A stretch of 64,000 nucleotides of DNA from Thermodesulfobacterium geofontis OPF15 (GTDB lineage Bacteria > Desulfobacterota > Thermodesulfobacteria > Thermodesulfobacteriales > Thermodesulfobacteriaceae), in the NCBI RefSeq assembly GCF_000215975.1, contig NC_015682.1:1240001-1304000 (forward strand). Reading direction: 5' to 3'. Positions 17,581 through 28,045 of the stretch are shown piece by piece. A program made the position numbers and the translations under genes. Under the pieces are notes generated by a model that did no database searches, was not told the origin of the DNA, and was given only the letters and a program-made list of their open reading frames with translations. How positions within the stretch are numbered: the first letter of the stretch is position 1; each line of letters begins with the position of its first letter.

Positions 17581-17596
17581 CAAAATCTATGCCTAT
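17581..17596 (-). promoter_or_regulatory. Sigma-54-like promoter, displaced from glnB
   Basis: Minus strand ATAGGCATAGATTTTG, identical over 16 bases to the glnA element. It points left, toward the 3' end of the transposase, with no minus-strand gene until glnB 1.5 kb away. With the inferred IS removed it lies 55 bases from the glnB ATG. As things stand its transcript would be antisense to the transposase. Confidence 0.6.
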
Positions 17597-17641
17597 TTGT
17601 AAGTAATTGTTTTTTAGATAGTTTTTATAAAAGGACAGATT

Positions 17642-17669
17642 ACAAAATTGTGTTTAATTACAAATTTGT
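17642..17669 (-). promoter_or_regulatory. Paired activator sites of the displaced glnB promoter
   Basis: On the minus strand ACAAATTTGT (17669-17660), 8 bases, ACAATTTTGT (17651-17642), ending 48 bases before the GG of the sigma-54-like element. This is the same pair, gap and distance as upstream of glnA. The rest of the gap 17563-17847 is AT-rich; it must also hold the promoter of the FadL-type gene, but I see no clear -35/-10 pair. Confidence 0.65.
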
Positions 17670-17847
17670 CTGAAATTAATCATTTCAGTAAAAATATATC
17701 AAAATTTTGAAAAAAATAAAATTATTTTCCTAAAAATTTCTAAATTCTATTTATTTTTTAAATAATTTATTCTTGATTTATAAATAAAGTTTTGTTAAAA
17801 TTCTGAAAATTTTTTATTACCACTAAACCTTAAAAGTGAGGTGGATT

Positions 17848-19158
17848 ATGTTTTTAAACATACTTTTAGTCATTTTATGTTTTATTTCCTGTTTGGTAGT
17901 AAAAGCTTATGGAGCTGGTATTGCTATCTATGAGCAAGGAGTAAGTGGAATTGGGAATGCCTATGCAGGAGCTGCAGCTTCTGCTGAAGACGGAAGCACC
18001 ATTTTCTATAATCCTGCAGGCTTAACCAAACTCACTAAACCAGATGTTTCTCTTGGAGCCCATGTGATTATACCTAACGCTCATTTTAAAAATACAGGCT
18101 CTATAGGATATAACCCTATTACCAGATCTACCTACCCTCTTACTGGAAATAATGGGGGCAATGCAGGAGTAACAGTGGTAGTGCCTAATTTTTATTTTTC
18201 GGCTCCAGTAAGTGAACGTTTAGTGTTAGGTTTAGGAGTTAATTCTCCTTTTGGGCTTCAGACTGAGTATGATAAAAACTGGGTAGGTCGTTATCATGCC
18301 ATAAAATCTAAATTTATAACTATAAACCTTAATCCAACTATTGCTTATAAAGTAACTCCCAAATTTAGTTTAGGCTTAGGAATAAACTTTCAGTGGGCAG
18401 AGGCAGAATTAACTAATGCTTTAAACCCTATTGCTTTTTTAAGATTTGGAGACATAACTACTCAAGATGGTTTTGCTAAATTAGAAGGGGATGATTGGTC
18501 CTTTAATTGGAATGCAGGGCTTCTTTATGATCTTTCGGAGAAAACCAGAATTGGTCTTTCTTACCGAGCTAAACTAACCCATGTTTTTAGAGGCGAGGTT
18601 AATTTTTCAAACATTCCTTCAAATTCAACAAATGTCTTTAAAAAAGATGATGCTAAGGCAAGACTTAACCTTCCTCCAATGATTTCTTTTAGCGGGTTAC
18701 ATAAAATAAATAAAAACTGGACTATCCTTGCAGATGTTACCTGGACTGGCTGGAGTAGGTTTGAAGAACTAAGGATTAAGTATGAGACCCTCATTACAGG
18801 TGATACAGTTATTACTACTAAATGGGAAGATTGTTTTCGTTACTCCCTTGGACTCACTTATCAACCTAATTCCAAATGGACTTTTCGCACAGGAATAGCC
18901 TATGATGAAACTCCTATATCTTCTGATAAATACAGAACCCCGAGAATACCAGATACTGATAGATTTTGGTTAGCCTTTGGGTTAGGTTATAACCTTTCTG
19001 AAAATGCAAAGTTTGATTTAGGCTATGTGCACATTTTTTTTAAAAAATCTCATATAGACAAAGACCCGGTGAGAGAAGATCTTTTAAGGGGTGGATTAAA
19101 GGGTTATTACCGTGGGCATGTTGACATAATAAGCGTACAGCTACGTTATAATTTTTAA
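17848..19158 (+). CDS. OmpP1/FadL/TodX family outer membrane transport protein
   Basis: Outer-membrane beta-barrel for uptake of fatty acids or other hydrophobic compounds. A signal peptide is clear (MFLNILLVILCFISCLVVKAYG, cut probably after YG or AYGA). The mature N-terminus AGIAIYEQGVSGIGNAYAG...AEDGSTIFYNPAG carries the plug motif of the family (NPAGL), and the sequence ends in the aromatic SVQLRYNF pattern of an outer-membrane barrel. I chose ATG 17848 (GAGGTGG just upstream) over GTG 17836 because the signal peptide starts there. The next gene, an acyl-activating enzyme 24 bases on, fits joint uptake and activation of fatty acids. Confidence 0.92.
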   Translation: MFLNILLVILCFISCLVVKAYGAGIAIYEQGVSGIGNAYAGAAASAEDGSTIFYNPAGLTKLTKPDVSLGAHVIIPNAHFKNTGSIGYNPITRSTYPLTGNNGGNAGVTVVVPNFYFSAPVSERLVLGLGVNSPFGLQTEYDKNWVGRYHAIKSKFITINLNPTIAYKVTPKFSLGLGINFQWAEAELTNALNPIAFLRFGDITTQDGFAKLEGDDWSFNWNAGLLYDLSEKTRIGLSYRAKLTHVFRGEVNFSNIPSNSTNVFKKDDAKARLNLPPMISFSGLHKINKNWTILADVTWTGWSRFEELRIKYETLITGDTVITTKWEDCFRYSLGLTYQPNSKWTFRTGIAYDETPISSDKYRTPRIPDTDRFWLAFGLGYNLSENAKFDLGYVHIFFKKSHIDKDPVREDLLRGGLKGYYRGHVDIISVQLRYNF

Positions 19159-19182
19159 AACTTTAGAATAAGGTTAAGAAAG

Positions 19183-20709
19183 ATGCAACTTCATGAAAAA
19201 TTTATTTATACTGCTAAAACCTATTCTAATAAAATAGCTATTGTAGATAAGCTGATTGAAAAAAGATTTACCTACCAGCAAACTTTAATTGCAAGCCTTA
19301 TTTTTTCTCGAAAAATAAAAAGGTTTAGAGAGCGGTTAATAGGGATTATGCTTCCAAACTCTGCTGTGGCTATTTTTACCGTTATAGGAACTCTTATGGC
19401 AGAAAAAATTCCTGTGATGCTTAACTATTCTACTGGAGCTGAATATAACCTAAAATATGCCAGAGAAAAGTGCAATTTTCGTACTGTGATTACTTCTCAA
19501 AAATTGCTTGAAAGGGTAAATTGCCCAATATTAGAAAACATGGAATTTGTAGAAAATTGGATAGAAGAGATAGACCTAAAAGAGAAAGTTATAGCTTCTT
19601 TTATCTCAAAACTCCCCTTAAAGTTTTTGATGAGCTATTGTGGTGTTGATGGAGATCCTGAAAAAACAGCAGTTATTTTGTTTACCAGTGGAACTGAGAA
19701 GGATCCTAAAGCAGTAGAATTAAGTCATAAAAACATTCTTAGCAATATAGAAGGCTTTAGCCAAATGGCTAAACTTACTGAAAAAGATGTCATCATGTCT
19801 ATTTTACCTTATTTTCATGTGTTTGGACTTACAGTAAATCTCTGGACCCCTCTTTATCATGGTATGACCTTAATTACCTATCCAACACCGCTTGATTACC
19901 AAAAAATATGTCAGATTGTCAAAGGAGAAAAACCTACACTTATGGCAGCTACTCCCAGTTTTTGGTGGGGATACCTTAAAAAATCAGAACCAGGTACCTT
20001 TGACAGCTTAAGGCTTATGATAAGTGGTGCAGATAAATGTCCTCAACCCCTTAGAGATACCTTTTGGGAAAAACATAAAAAACTTCTTTTAGAAGGTTAT
20101 GGAACTACAGAAACTTCTCCTGTCATTTCCGTTAATATGCCCGATGCTTACAAACCTGGAAGTGTAGGAAAACCACTTCCCAATCTTGAAGTAATGATAG
20201 AAAACTATGAAACAGGAGAAAAATGTGGTCCTAATGAGATAGGAAGGATATTAGTAAGGGGTCCCAATGTTATGAAAGGTTATTTTAACGACTTAGAAGA
20301 AACATCTATGAGGATAAGACACGGATGGTATGATACAGGAGATATGGGATATTTAGACGAAGATGGGTATTTATGGCATGTAGGAAGACTTAAGAGGTTT
20401 GTCAAAATAGGTGGAGAGATGATTTCTTTAGTAAAGGTGGAAGACGAGTTAGAAAAGGTTTTGCCTAAGAATGTAGAATGTTGCGTAGTGGAAATACCTG
20501 ACGAAGTAAAAGGAGCTAAAATTGTTGCTGTAGTAAGCCAAAAAATAGATGAAAAAGCAATTTTAAAACAACTTGCTAAGGTTCTTCCTAATTTAGCTAT
20601 TCCAAAACACTTTGTAGTAATGGAAGACCTTCCTAAAATGGGGAGCGGAAAGATAGACTTTCGAAAGGTTCAAGAACTGATAATGGAAAAATTAGGTCTT
20701 AAAGTCTAA
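19183..20709 (+). CDS. AMP-dependent acyl-ACP/acyl-CoA synthetase (Aas-like)
   Basis: Adenylate-forming ligase that activates a fatty acid as acyl-AMP and transfers it to a thiol. Motifs: P-loop FTSGTEKDPKAVELSH (about 166-181), YGTTETSP (about 306-313), DTGDMGYLDEDGYLWHVGR (about 384-402) and C-terminal lysine region KMGSGKIDFRKV. The block PVMLNYSTGAEYNLKYAREKC and overall pattern resemble the synthetase half of Aas (2-acylglycerophosphoethanolamine acyltransferase/acyl-ACP synthetase), so the acceptor may be ACP. Co-directional with the FadL-type porin 24 bases upstream. Substrate chain length is unknown. Confidence 0.88.
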   Translation: MQLHEKFIYTAKTYSNKIAIVDKLIEKRFTYQQTLIASLIFSRKIKRFRERLIGIMLPNSAVAIFTVIGTLMAEKIPVMLNYSTGAEYNLKYAREKCNFRTVITSQKLLERVNCPILENMEFVENWIEEIDLKEKVIASFISKLPLKFLMSYCGVDGDPEKTAVILFTSGTEKDPKAVELSHKNILSNIEGFSQMAKLTEKDVIMSILPYFHVFGLTVNLWTPLYHGMTLITYPTPLDYQKICQIVKGEKPTLMAATPSFWWGYLKKSEPGTFDSLRLMISGADKCPQPLRDTFWEKHKKLLLEGYGTTETSPVISVNMPDAYKPGSVGKPLPNLEVMIENYETGEKCGPNEIGRILVRGPNVMKGYFNDLEETSMRIRHGWYDTGDMGYLDEDGYLWHVGRLKRFVKIGGEMISLVKVEDELEKVLPKNVECCVVEIPDEVKGAKIVAVVSQKIDEKAILKQLAKVLPNLAIPKHFVVMEDLPKMGSGKIDFRKVQELIMEKLGLKV

Positions 20710-20714
20710 AATTT

Positions 20715-20912
20715 TTATTCTTCCTTCCAAGAGATTGCTCCTACAGGACAACTATTTATAGCTTCTTCACAATTACATTGAGAACAGGCATCTTGATTTT
20801 TTACTTGTGCTTTCTCAATTGATTCATTAAGCTCAAAAACTTCAGGACATATTTCTACACAAGTTCCACATCCTATACAAAGTTCCTCATCAATAGTTAA
20901 AATTTTAGCCAT
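20715..20912 (-). CDS. Ferredoxin, 4Fe-4S type
   Basis: Small electron carrier, 65 aa. CIGCGTCVEICPEVF provides three cluster cysteines and the distant NSCPVGAI the fourth, the pattern of single 4Fe-4S ferredoxins. The extra cysteines (C22 and those in CSQCNCEE) may form a disulfide or, less likely, part of a second cluster. Ribosome site AGGAGG before the ATG. It is the last gene of a minus-strand unit with a flavodoxin-like gene and mrp. Confidence 0.93.
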   Translation of the reverse strand: MAKILTIDEELCIGCGTCVEICPEVFELNESIEKAQVKNQDACSQCNCEEAINSCPVGAISWKEE

Positions 20913-20996
20913 TTCAAACCTCCTAAGTGTTTTTAAATTAAAAATAAATCATAAATTTTAAAAATCAATAACTTTACTAAATAAATTTTAAAAGTA

Positions 20997-21422
20997 TTAA
21001 ATTTTAATTTCTTTATAAAATCCTGAATCCCAAAGTTTTTTCTTAATAAAGATTATTTTAATTTCTTGAGCTATTTTTGAGGTAATTTTATAATATAACC
21101 AATAATAAAATTTTTCTCCCCAGCCCCTATAACTTATTATCATAACAAGGGTTTTAAAATGCTTATTTTTAAGCTTTTTTAGAAAATAGGTTACAGGTGG
21201 GCAATTAAAAGTCCATTTAGGAAAGCAAAGAATTATCGTATCACTTGAAGGAGGTTCAAATTTTGCTTTGAAAGGTAAATAAGGGATAAAAGAAAGGATA
21301 AGCCAAATAAAATAAGGTAATTTATAGGTTTTTATTTCTCTTGGTTTTATTTTAAATTTCTTGCCTAAATGATCTGCTATCTCTTTTGAAGTCCCTGTAT
21401 AGGTAAAATAATAAATCTCCAA
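20997..21422 (-). CDS. Flavodoxin-like protein
   Basis: Resembles the flavodoxin domain of EFR1-type proteins. The phosphate loop YFTYTGTSKEIADHL (about 4-19, cf. TGTG/TGNT in flavodoxins) binds FMN phosphate, and FPKWTFNCPPVTYFL and VMIISYRGWGEKFYY are in the places of the other FMN-contact loops. At 141 aa it is the flavodoxin fold alone; the ferredoxin half of EFR1 proteins is absent, though a separate ferredoxin gene follows 84 bases downstream. It starts 17 bases after mrp ends. The redox partner is unknown. Confidence 0.75.
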   Translation of the reverse strand: MEIYYFTYTGTSKEIADHLGKKFKIKPREIKTYKLPYFIWLILSFIPYLPFKAKFEPPSSDTIILCFPKWTFNCPPVTYFLKKLKNKHFKTLVMIISYRGWGEKFYYWLYYKITSKIAQEIKIIFIKKKLWDSGFYKEIKI

Positions 21423-21439
21423 TTTTAAGTACTTTTTAA

Positions 21440-22606
21440 TTAATGAAGTTGTTTTTCTTTTAAATACTCTTCAATTAAGCTATCTGGGGTTTCAGTTGAA
21501 GTATCTGTAACCAAAACTTTTATTTCATTTTGAGAGAGATAATCTGCTAATTCCTTTGGAGGATCAAAAAGAAGGACATGGGTAACTACCTGTTCTTTTA
21601 AAAAATCAATTAGTCCTTGATTTTCTGCTTTTTTTACTACATCCTTTACTAAAATTTTATTATTTTCTACATCATAAAGGGCAAAAAGTTCAAATTTTTC
21701 TGGATCAGTTTCAATTTTAGAGGGTGTGCTTATAGGAATAGCTATCCTCATAAATTTTTCTTCTAAAATATCTTTTTTCATCTCTTCCGTAGCAACAATT
21801 ATATTTCTAACCAATTCTTCAAAAGCTTTAGCAGTTACACTTTCCGGATAAGCTGCTATTAATGGTTTACCCGCATCTCCAGTATCTACTATACGTGGGT
21901 CTACAGGAATTCTACCTAAAAATCTAATTCCTAATTCATCAGCTAATTTTTGTCCCCCACCCTTTTTAAAAATATCAACTGGTTTCCCGCAATGAGGGCA
22001 AATAAAACCACTCATATTTTCAACTATACCGAGAATTCTTAATTTTATTTTTTGACAAAATCTTATTGCTTTTTTAACATCTATTAAAGATACTTCTTGA
22101 GGGGTTGTTACTATAAGAGCATAGGCATCAGGTATAGTTTTTGCGACTGTTAAAGGTTCATCACCTGTTCCAGGAGGTGAATCAATTACTAAATAATCCA
22201 GTTCTCCCCAGTCTATATCTCCTATAAACTGCCTTATAGCAGAATGCTTAATAGGTCCTCTCCAGATAATAGCTGTATCTTCAGAAGGTAACAAAGGCTC
22301 AATAGAAAGAAACTTTAAATTAGGAGAATATTTAATTGCACCTAATCTTCCATCAGGTCTTCTTGAAAGTTTCAAATCTCTTGCACCAAGCATTTTAGGA
22401 ACATTAGGACCGTGTAAATCCACATCTAAAAGTCCTACCATAAAATCCTGTAAAGACAAACCTACTGCTATATTTACTGCTACAGTGCTTTTCCCTACCC
22501 CACCTTTCCCAGACATAACAAGTATTTTATGTTTTATTTTGGAAAGCTGTTCTCTTAATTTTTTATCTTGTTGTTCCATAATGAAACTTTTTTCTTTTTT
22601 AATCAT
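21440..22606 (-). CDS. apbC: Mrp/ApbC-type Fe-S carrier ATPase fused to a NifX/NafY-like domain
   Basis: Mrp/NBP35 P-loop ATPase (about 20-275) that carries Fe-S clusters: deviant Walker A GKGGVGKST, DLHGPNVPKMLG, DSPPGTGDE, and the cluster-binding CxxC in ICPHCGKP. After about residue 285 (MRIAIPISTPSKIETD) a second domain follows that looks like the NifX/NafY dinitrogenase-cofactor fold, ending with LVTDTSTETPDSLIEEYL. Such fusions occur in anaerobes. Start ATG 22606 is set by GGAGGTG 7 bases upstream. It leads a unit with flavodoxin-like and ferredoxin genes, fitting Fe-S or electron-transfer work in the cytosol. Confidence 0.9.
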   Translation of the reverse strand: MIKKEKSFIMEQQDKKLREQLSKIKHKILVMSGKGGVGKSTVAVNIAVGLSLQDFMVGLLDVDLHGPNVPKMLGARDLKLSRRPDGRLGAIKYSPNLKFLSIEPLLPSEDTAIIWRGPIKHSAIRQFIGDIDWGELDYLVIDSPPGTGDEPLTVAKTIPDAYALIVTTPQEVSLIDVKKAIRFCQKIKLRILGIVENMSGFICPHCGKPVDIFKKGGGQKLADELGIRFLGRIPVDPRIVDTGDAGKPLIAAYPESVTAKAFEELVRNIIVATEEMKKDILEEKFMRIAIPISTPSKIETDPEKFELFALYDVENNKILVKDVVKKAENQGLIDFLKEQVVTHVLLFDPPKELADYLSQNEIKVLVTDTSTETPDSLIEEYLKEKQLH

Positions 22607-22642
22607 TTTATTTCACCTCCAAAGATTGATTATCAGATTTAG

Positions 22643-22664
22643 CTTGAGTATTTTAATACCCAAG
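22643..22664. promoter_or_regulatory. Inverted repeat upstream of mrp
   Basis: A 22-base imperfect palindrome with arms CTTGRGTATTW (9 of 11 positions symmetric), centred 47 bases before the mrp ATG. It has the shape of an operator for a dimeric regulator of the Fe-S/flavodoxin/ferredoxin unit. I cannot name the regulator; no convincing -35/-10 pair is tied to it. Confidence 0.35.
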
Positions 22665-22785
22665 TTATCTTTTGTCAAATTTTTAAAATAGAAGAAATTA
22701 AAGAATCTCTTGAAATTATTCTAAATTCAATTATTATTTAAATAACTCTAAAATTAAATAATTTAGTAAAGAGGTGAAGCTTTAG

Positions 22786-23775
22786 ATGAATTTAGAAAAC
22801 GTAAAAGAGGAAGTTATTACTAAAGAACTTGTATTTGAAGAATACCCTATTTTGCGCTCTCTTTATGGAGAAAGAGGGGCTCATTTTAAAATATTGGAAA
22901 ATATTTTTAGAGTCCAACTCACCTTAAAGGGGAATCATGTTTTCATTACAGGAGAACCTATAGATTCTGAACTTGCAGAGAAAACTATAGAGGAATTATA
23001 TTTTCTCATTAAATCAGGTTATAATCTTTATCCTTCAGATGTAGAATATGCATCAAAAATTATTTTAGAAAACCCTAAGGCTAATTTAAAAGATATATTT
23101 TTGGATACAATATTTGTAACCTCAGGAAGAAAAGTAATAACTCCTAAGGGAGTAACTCAAAAAAAATATATAGAAGCTATAAGAAAATCTGAGATAGTTT
23201 TTGGAATAGGACCTGCCGGAACAGGAAAGACTTATCTTGCTGTAGCTATGGCTGTTTCATTTCTTATGAAAGGTGAGATAAACAGAATAATTTTAGTAAG
23301 ACCTGCTGTTGAAGCTGGAGAAAAATTAGGATTCTTACCAGGAGATATTACAGAAAAAGTAAATCCCTATTTAAGACCCCTTTATGATGCGCTCTATGAT
23401 ATGCTTTCTTTTGATAAAGTAGTTAGACTTTTCCAAAAGGGTGCTATAGAAATAGCTCCTCTTGCCTTTATGAGGGGAAGAACTTTAAATGAAGCTTTTA
23501 TTATTCTTGATGAAGCTCAGAATACAACTTCAGAACAGATGAAAATGTTTCTTACCCGTTTAGGACAAAATTCAAAAGCTGTAATTACAGGAGATATAAC
23601 TCAGATAGATCTTCCAGATCCTAAAAAATCAGGACTTCTTGAAGCTATAGAAATATTGGAAGGTATACCAGGAATTACTTTTGTCTACTTCACTAAAAAT
23701 GATGTAGTAAGGCATCCTATAGTACAAAAAATTATTGAAGCTTACGAAAATAAGGGAAAATCTTTTAATACTTAA
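22786..23775 (+). CDS. phoH: PhoH family ATPase
   Basis: Cytosolic P-loop ATPase of the PhoH/YbeZ group, probably in RNA metabolism or ribosome maturation. About the first 120 residues form the KH-like N-terminal part. PhoH core (about 120-325): TPKGVTQKKYIEAI, Walker A GPAGTGKTYLAV, RPAVEAGEKLGFLPGD, PLAFMRGRTLN, and Walker B IILDEAQNTT, with TGDITQIDLP. Ribosome site AGAGGTG before ATG 22786. Usually phoH is followed by ybeY; here yggT, yggU and an RNA methyltransferase follow, with a gap of only 3 bases to yggT. Confidence 0.94.
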   Translation: MNLENVKEEVITKELVFEEYPILRSLYGERGAHFKILENIFRVQLTLKGNHVFITGEPIDSELAEKTIEELYFLIKSGYNLYPSDVEYASKIILENPKANLKDIFLDTIFVTSGRKVITPKGVTQKKYIEAIRKSEIVFGIGPAGTGKTYLAVAMAVSFLMKGEINRIILVRPAVEAGEKLGFLPGDITEKVNPYLRPLYDALYDMLSFDKVVRLFQKGAIEIAPLAFMRGRTLNEAFIILDEAQNTTSEQMKMFLTRLGQNSKAVITGDITQIDLPDPKKSGLLEAIEILEGIPGITFVYFTKNDVVRHPIVQKIIEAYENKGKSFNT

Positions 23776-23778
23776 AAA

Positions 23779-24060
23779 ATGAAAATTCTTCTAAGTTCAT
23801 TTATTCAATTAATAGACTTATTATTATCCATTTATATATGGATAATAATAGCGCGAGCTATAATTTCTTGGATAACCCCTTATCCTTACCATCCTTTGGT
23901 TAGATTTCTTTATAAGGTTACAGAACCAGTTTTAGCTCCTATACGCAAAATAATTCCTCCAATCGGAGGAATTGATATAAGCCCTGTTATTGTTATTTTT
24001 ATTATATTTATTGTTCAAAATCTTTTACACCGTCTTTTAATAAATTTAATGATATTTTAA
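23779..24060 (+). CDS. YggT family membrane protein
   Basis: 93 aa with two hydrophobic helices (about 5-30 and 63-88) around the family motif ARAIISWITPYPYHPLVRFLYKVTEPVLAPIRKIIPPIGG, split here by position: ARAIISW about 24-30, PVLAPIRK about 52-59. YggT proteins are inner-membrane proteins linked to osmotic response or cell-division/envelope positioning, with no proven biochemistry. It starts 3 bases after phoH and abuts yggU with no gap. Confidence 0.9.
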   Translation: MKILLSSFIQLIDLLLSIYIWIIIARAIISWITPYPYHPLVRFLYKVTEPVLAPIRKIIPPIGGIDISPVIVIFIIFIVQNLLHRLLINLMIF

Positions 24061-24335
24061 ATGCTTTTAGAAATAAAAGTAAAACCAGGATCATCAAAAG
24101 ATAAACTTCTTCAATTTAAAGAACCCAATTTTTTAGAAATTTCTTTAAAGGCGCAACCAGAAAAGAACAAAGCTAATGAAAGTTTATGTGAGTTTTTGGG
24201 TAATATTTTTAAAATCCCTAAAAAGGAGATTAAAATTTTAAAAGGAAAAACTTCCAGAAATAAAATTGTAAAAATTGAAGGAATTATAGAAGAAAAAGCT
24301 ATAAAAATAATTAAAGAAATATTAAATTTAAAGTA

Positions 24336-24336
<1 letters not shown>
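24061..24336 (+). CDS. DUF167/YggU family protein
   Basis: Small cytosolic protein (91 aa) of the COG1872 family, often next to yggT as here. Conserved patterns LEIKVKPGSSKDKL at the N-terminus, LKAQPEKNKANESLCEFLG in the middle and ILKGKTSRNKIVKIEG near the C-terminus. The ATG directly follows the yggT stop. Molecular function is unknown. Confidence 0.9.
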
Positions 24337-26643
<2,307 letters not shown>

Positions 26644-26647
26644 TTTT

Positions 26648-28039
26648 ATGAAAGAAAGAGTCCTTATAGCAAATAGAGGTGAAATTGCATTAAGAATAAT
26701 GGAAGCTTGTAAAGACTTAGGTATAGATTATGTAGCAGTTTATACTAAAGAAGATCAAGATTCTCTTCATGTTAGATTCGCAGATAAAAAATATAGAATT
26801 TCAGATTACAGAGATATGAATGATCTTTTAGCGGTAGCTGACGAAGCTAAATGTACAGCAATTCATCCTGGATATGGTTTTCTTTCTGAAAACTATAGAT
26901 TTGCAAGAAGGGTAGTTAAAAGAGAGCGTCCTTTAATTTTTATAGGTCCTTCTTGGGAGGCTATAAAAGATCTTGGAAACAAGCTTTTTTTAAAAAAAGT
27001 AGCCAAAAATTTAGGTATACCCGTTATTCCTGGAACTACAGAGCCTATTTATAACGAATTTGAAGCAGAATTAAAAGCTGAAGAACTTTATGAGAGTTTG
27101 AATTCTGAGGGAATTTATAATTTAGCCTTTTTAATTAAAGCTGCTGCTGGCGGTGGTGGGATGGGAATTGCAGAGGTAAAGGATTTGGAAGAATTACGCC
27201 CTACTTTTAGAAAAATAAGAGCTTACGCTAAAAGATTTTTTGGAGACGAAGGAATTATCATAGAAGTAAAAATTCCATCCATACAACATGTAGAAGTCCA
27301 AATCCTTGGAAGTAAACACGGAGAATATGTTCATTTTGGGACAAGAAATTGTACCATTCAAAGCATTCACAAGCAAAAGAGAATAGAAATTGCTCCAGGT
27401 TTTAATGAGAATGCTTCTTATGCTTTTGATTATAAAGAAGTAGAAAAGAAAATAATTAAGTATTCCTTAGAATTAGCTAAATATTTTAATTACGATAGTG
27501 TAGGAACTTGGGAATGGTTAATCACTCCAGAAGGAAATTACTATCTTATGGAAGTAAATACAAGAATTCAAGTAGAGAATGAAATTTCTGCTAAAATTTC
27601 CTTTGTTAAAAATAAGCAAATAAATTTAATAAAAGAACAAATAAGAGTTGCTTTTGGAGAAAAATTAGGATACTCTCAAGAGGATATTCATTTTAAAGGT
27701 GTAAGTATTGAATTAAGATTAATTGCCGAAGATGTAAAAAGAGGATTTTTACCTCTTAGTGGAACTATTACTAAATTTTCTTGGACTCCAAAACCTTGGC
27801 TTACTGTGAGAACACATGTTCCTCAAGATAAACCTTATACCATTCCTACTCAATTTGATCCTAATTTAGCTTTAGCCATAATTTATGGAGAAACTTTTGA
27901 AGAGGCAAAAAAAAGAAGCTTTGAATTTTTAGATGATGTAATAATAGAAGGGTATACCCCAAAGGGAGATAAGCTAATTACTAATATAGAATTTTTGAAA
28001 GAAAAATTAGAATTCCTTTATAAATTTTTAGAAACTTAA
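26648..28039 (+). CDS. accC: Biotin carboxylase subunit (acetyl-CoA carboxylase type)
   Basis: ATP-grasp enzyme that carboxylates biotin on a carrier. N-domain ERVLIANRGEIALRIMEA, HPGYGFLSEN, ATP-grasp glycine loop KAAAGGGGMGIAEV, HVEVQILG, and active-site EVNTRIQVEN. 463 aa; no carrier domain is fused. I chose ATG 26648, 4 bases after the purA stop, over an in-frame TTG inside purA. It opens a four-gene unit: carboxylase, fused carboxyltransferase, carrier-like protein, biotin ligase. The carboxyl acceptor (acetyl-CoA most likely, propionyl-CoA possible) cannot be read here. Confidence 0.93.
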   Translation: MKERVLIANRGEIALRIMEACKDLGIDYVAVYTKEDQDSLHVRFADKKYRISDYRDMNDLLAVADEAKCTAIHPGYGFLSENYRFARRVVKRERPLIFIGPSWEAIKDLGNKLFLKKVAKNLGIPVIPGTTEPIYNEFEAELKAEELYESLNSEGIYNLAFLIKAAAGGGGMGIAEVKDLEELRPTFRKIRAYAKRFFGDEGIIIEVKIPSIQHVEVQILGSKHGEYVHFGTRNCTIQSIHKQKRIEIAPGFNENASYAFDYKEVEKKIIKYSLELAKYFNYDSVGTWEWLITPEGNYYLMEVNTRIQVENEISAKISFVKNKQINLIKEQIRVAFGEKLGYSQEDIHFKGVSIELRLIAEDVKRGFLPLSGTITKFSWTPKPWLTVRTHVPQDKPYTIPTQFDPNLALAIIYGETFEEAKKRSFEFLDDVIIEGYTPKGDKLITNIEFLKEKLEFLYKFLET

Positions 28040-28045
28040 AAGCTT

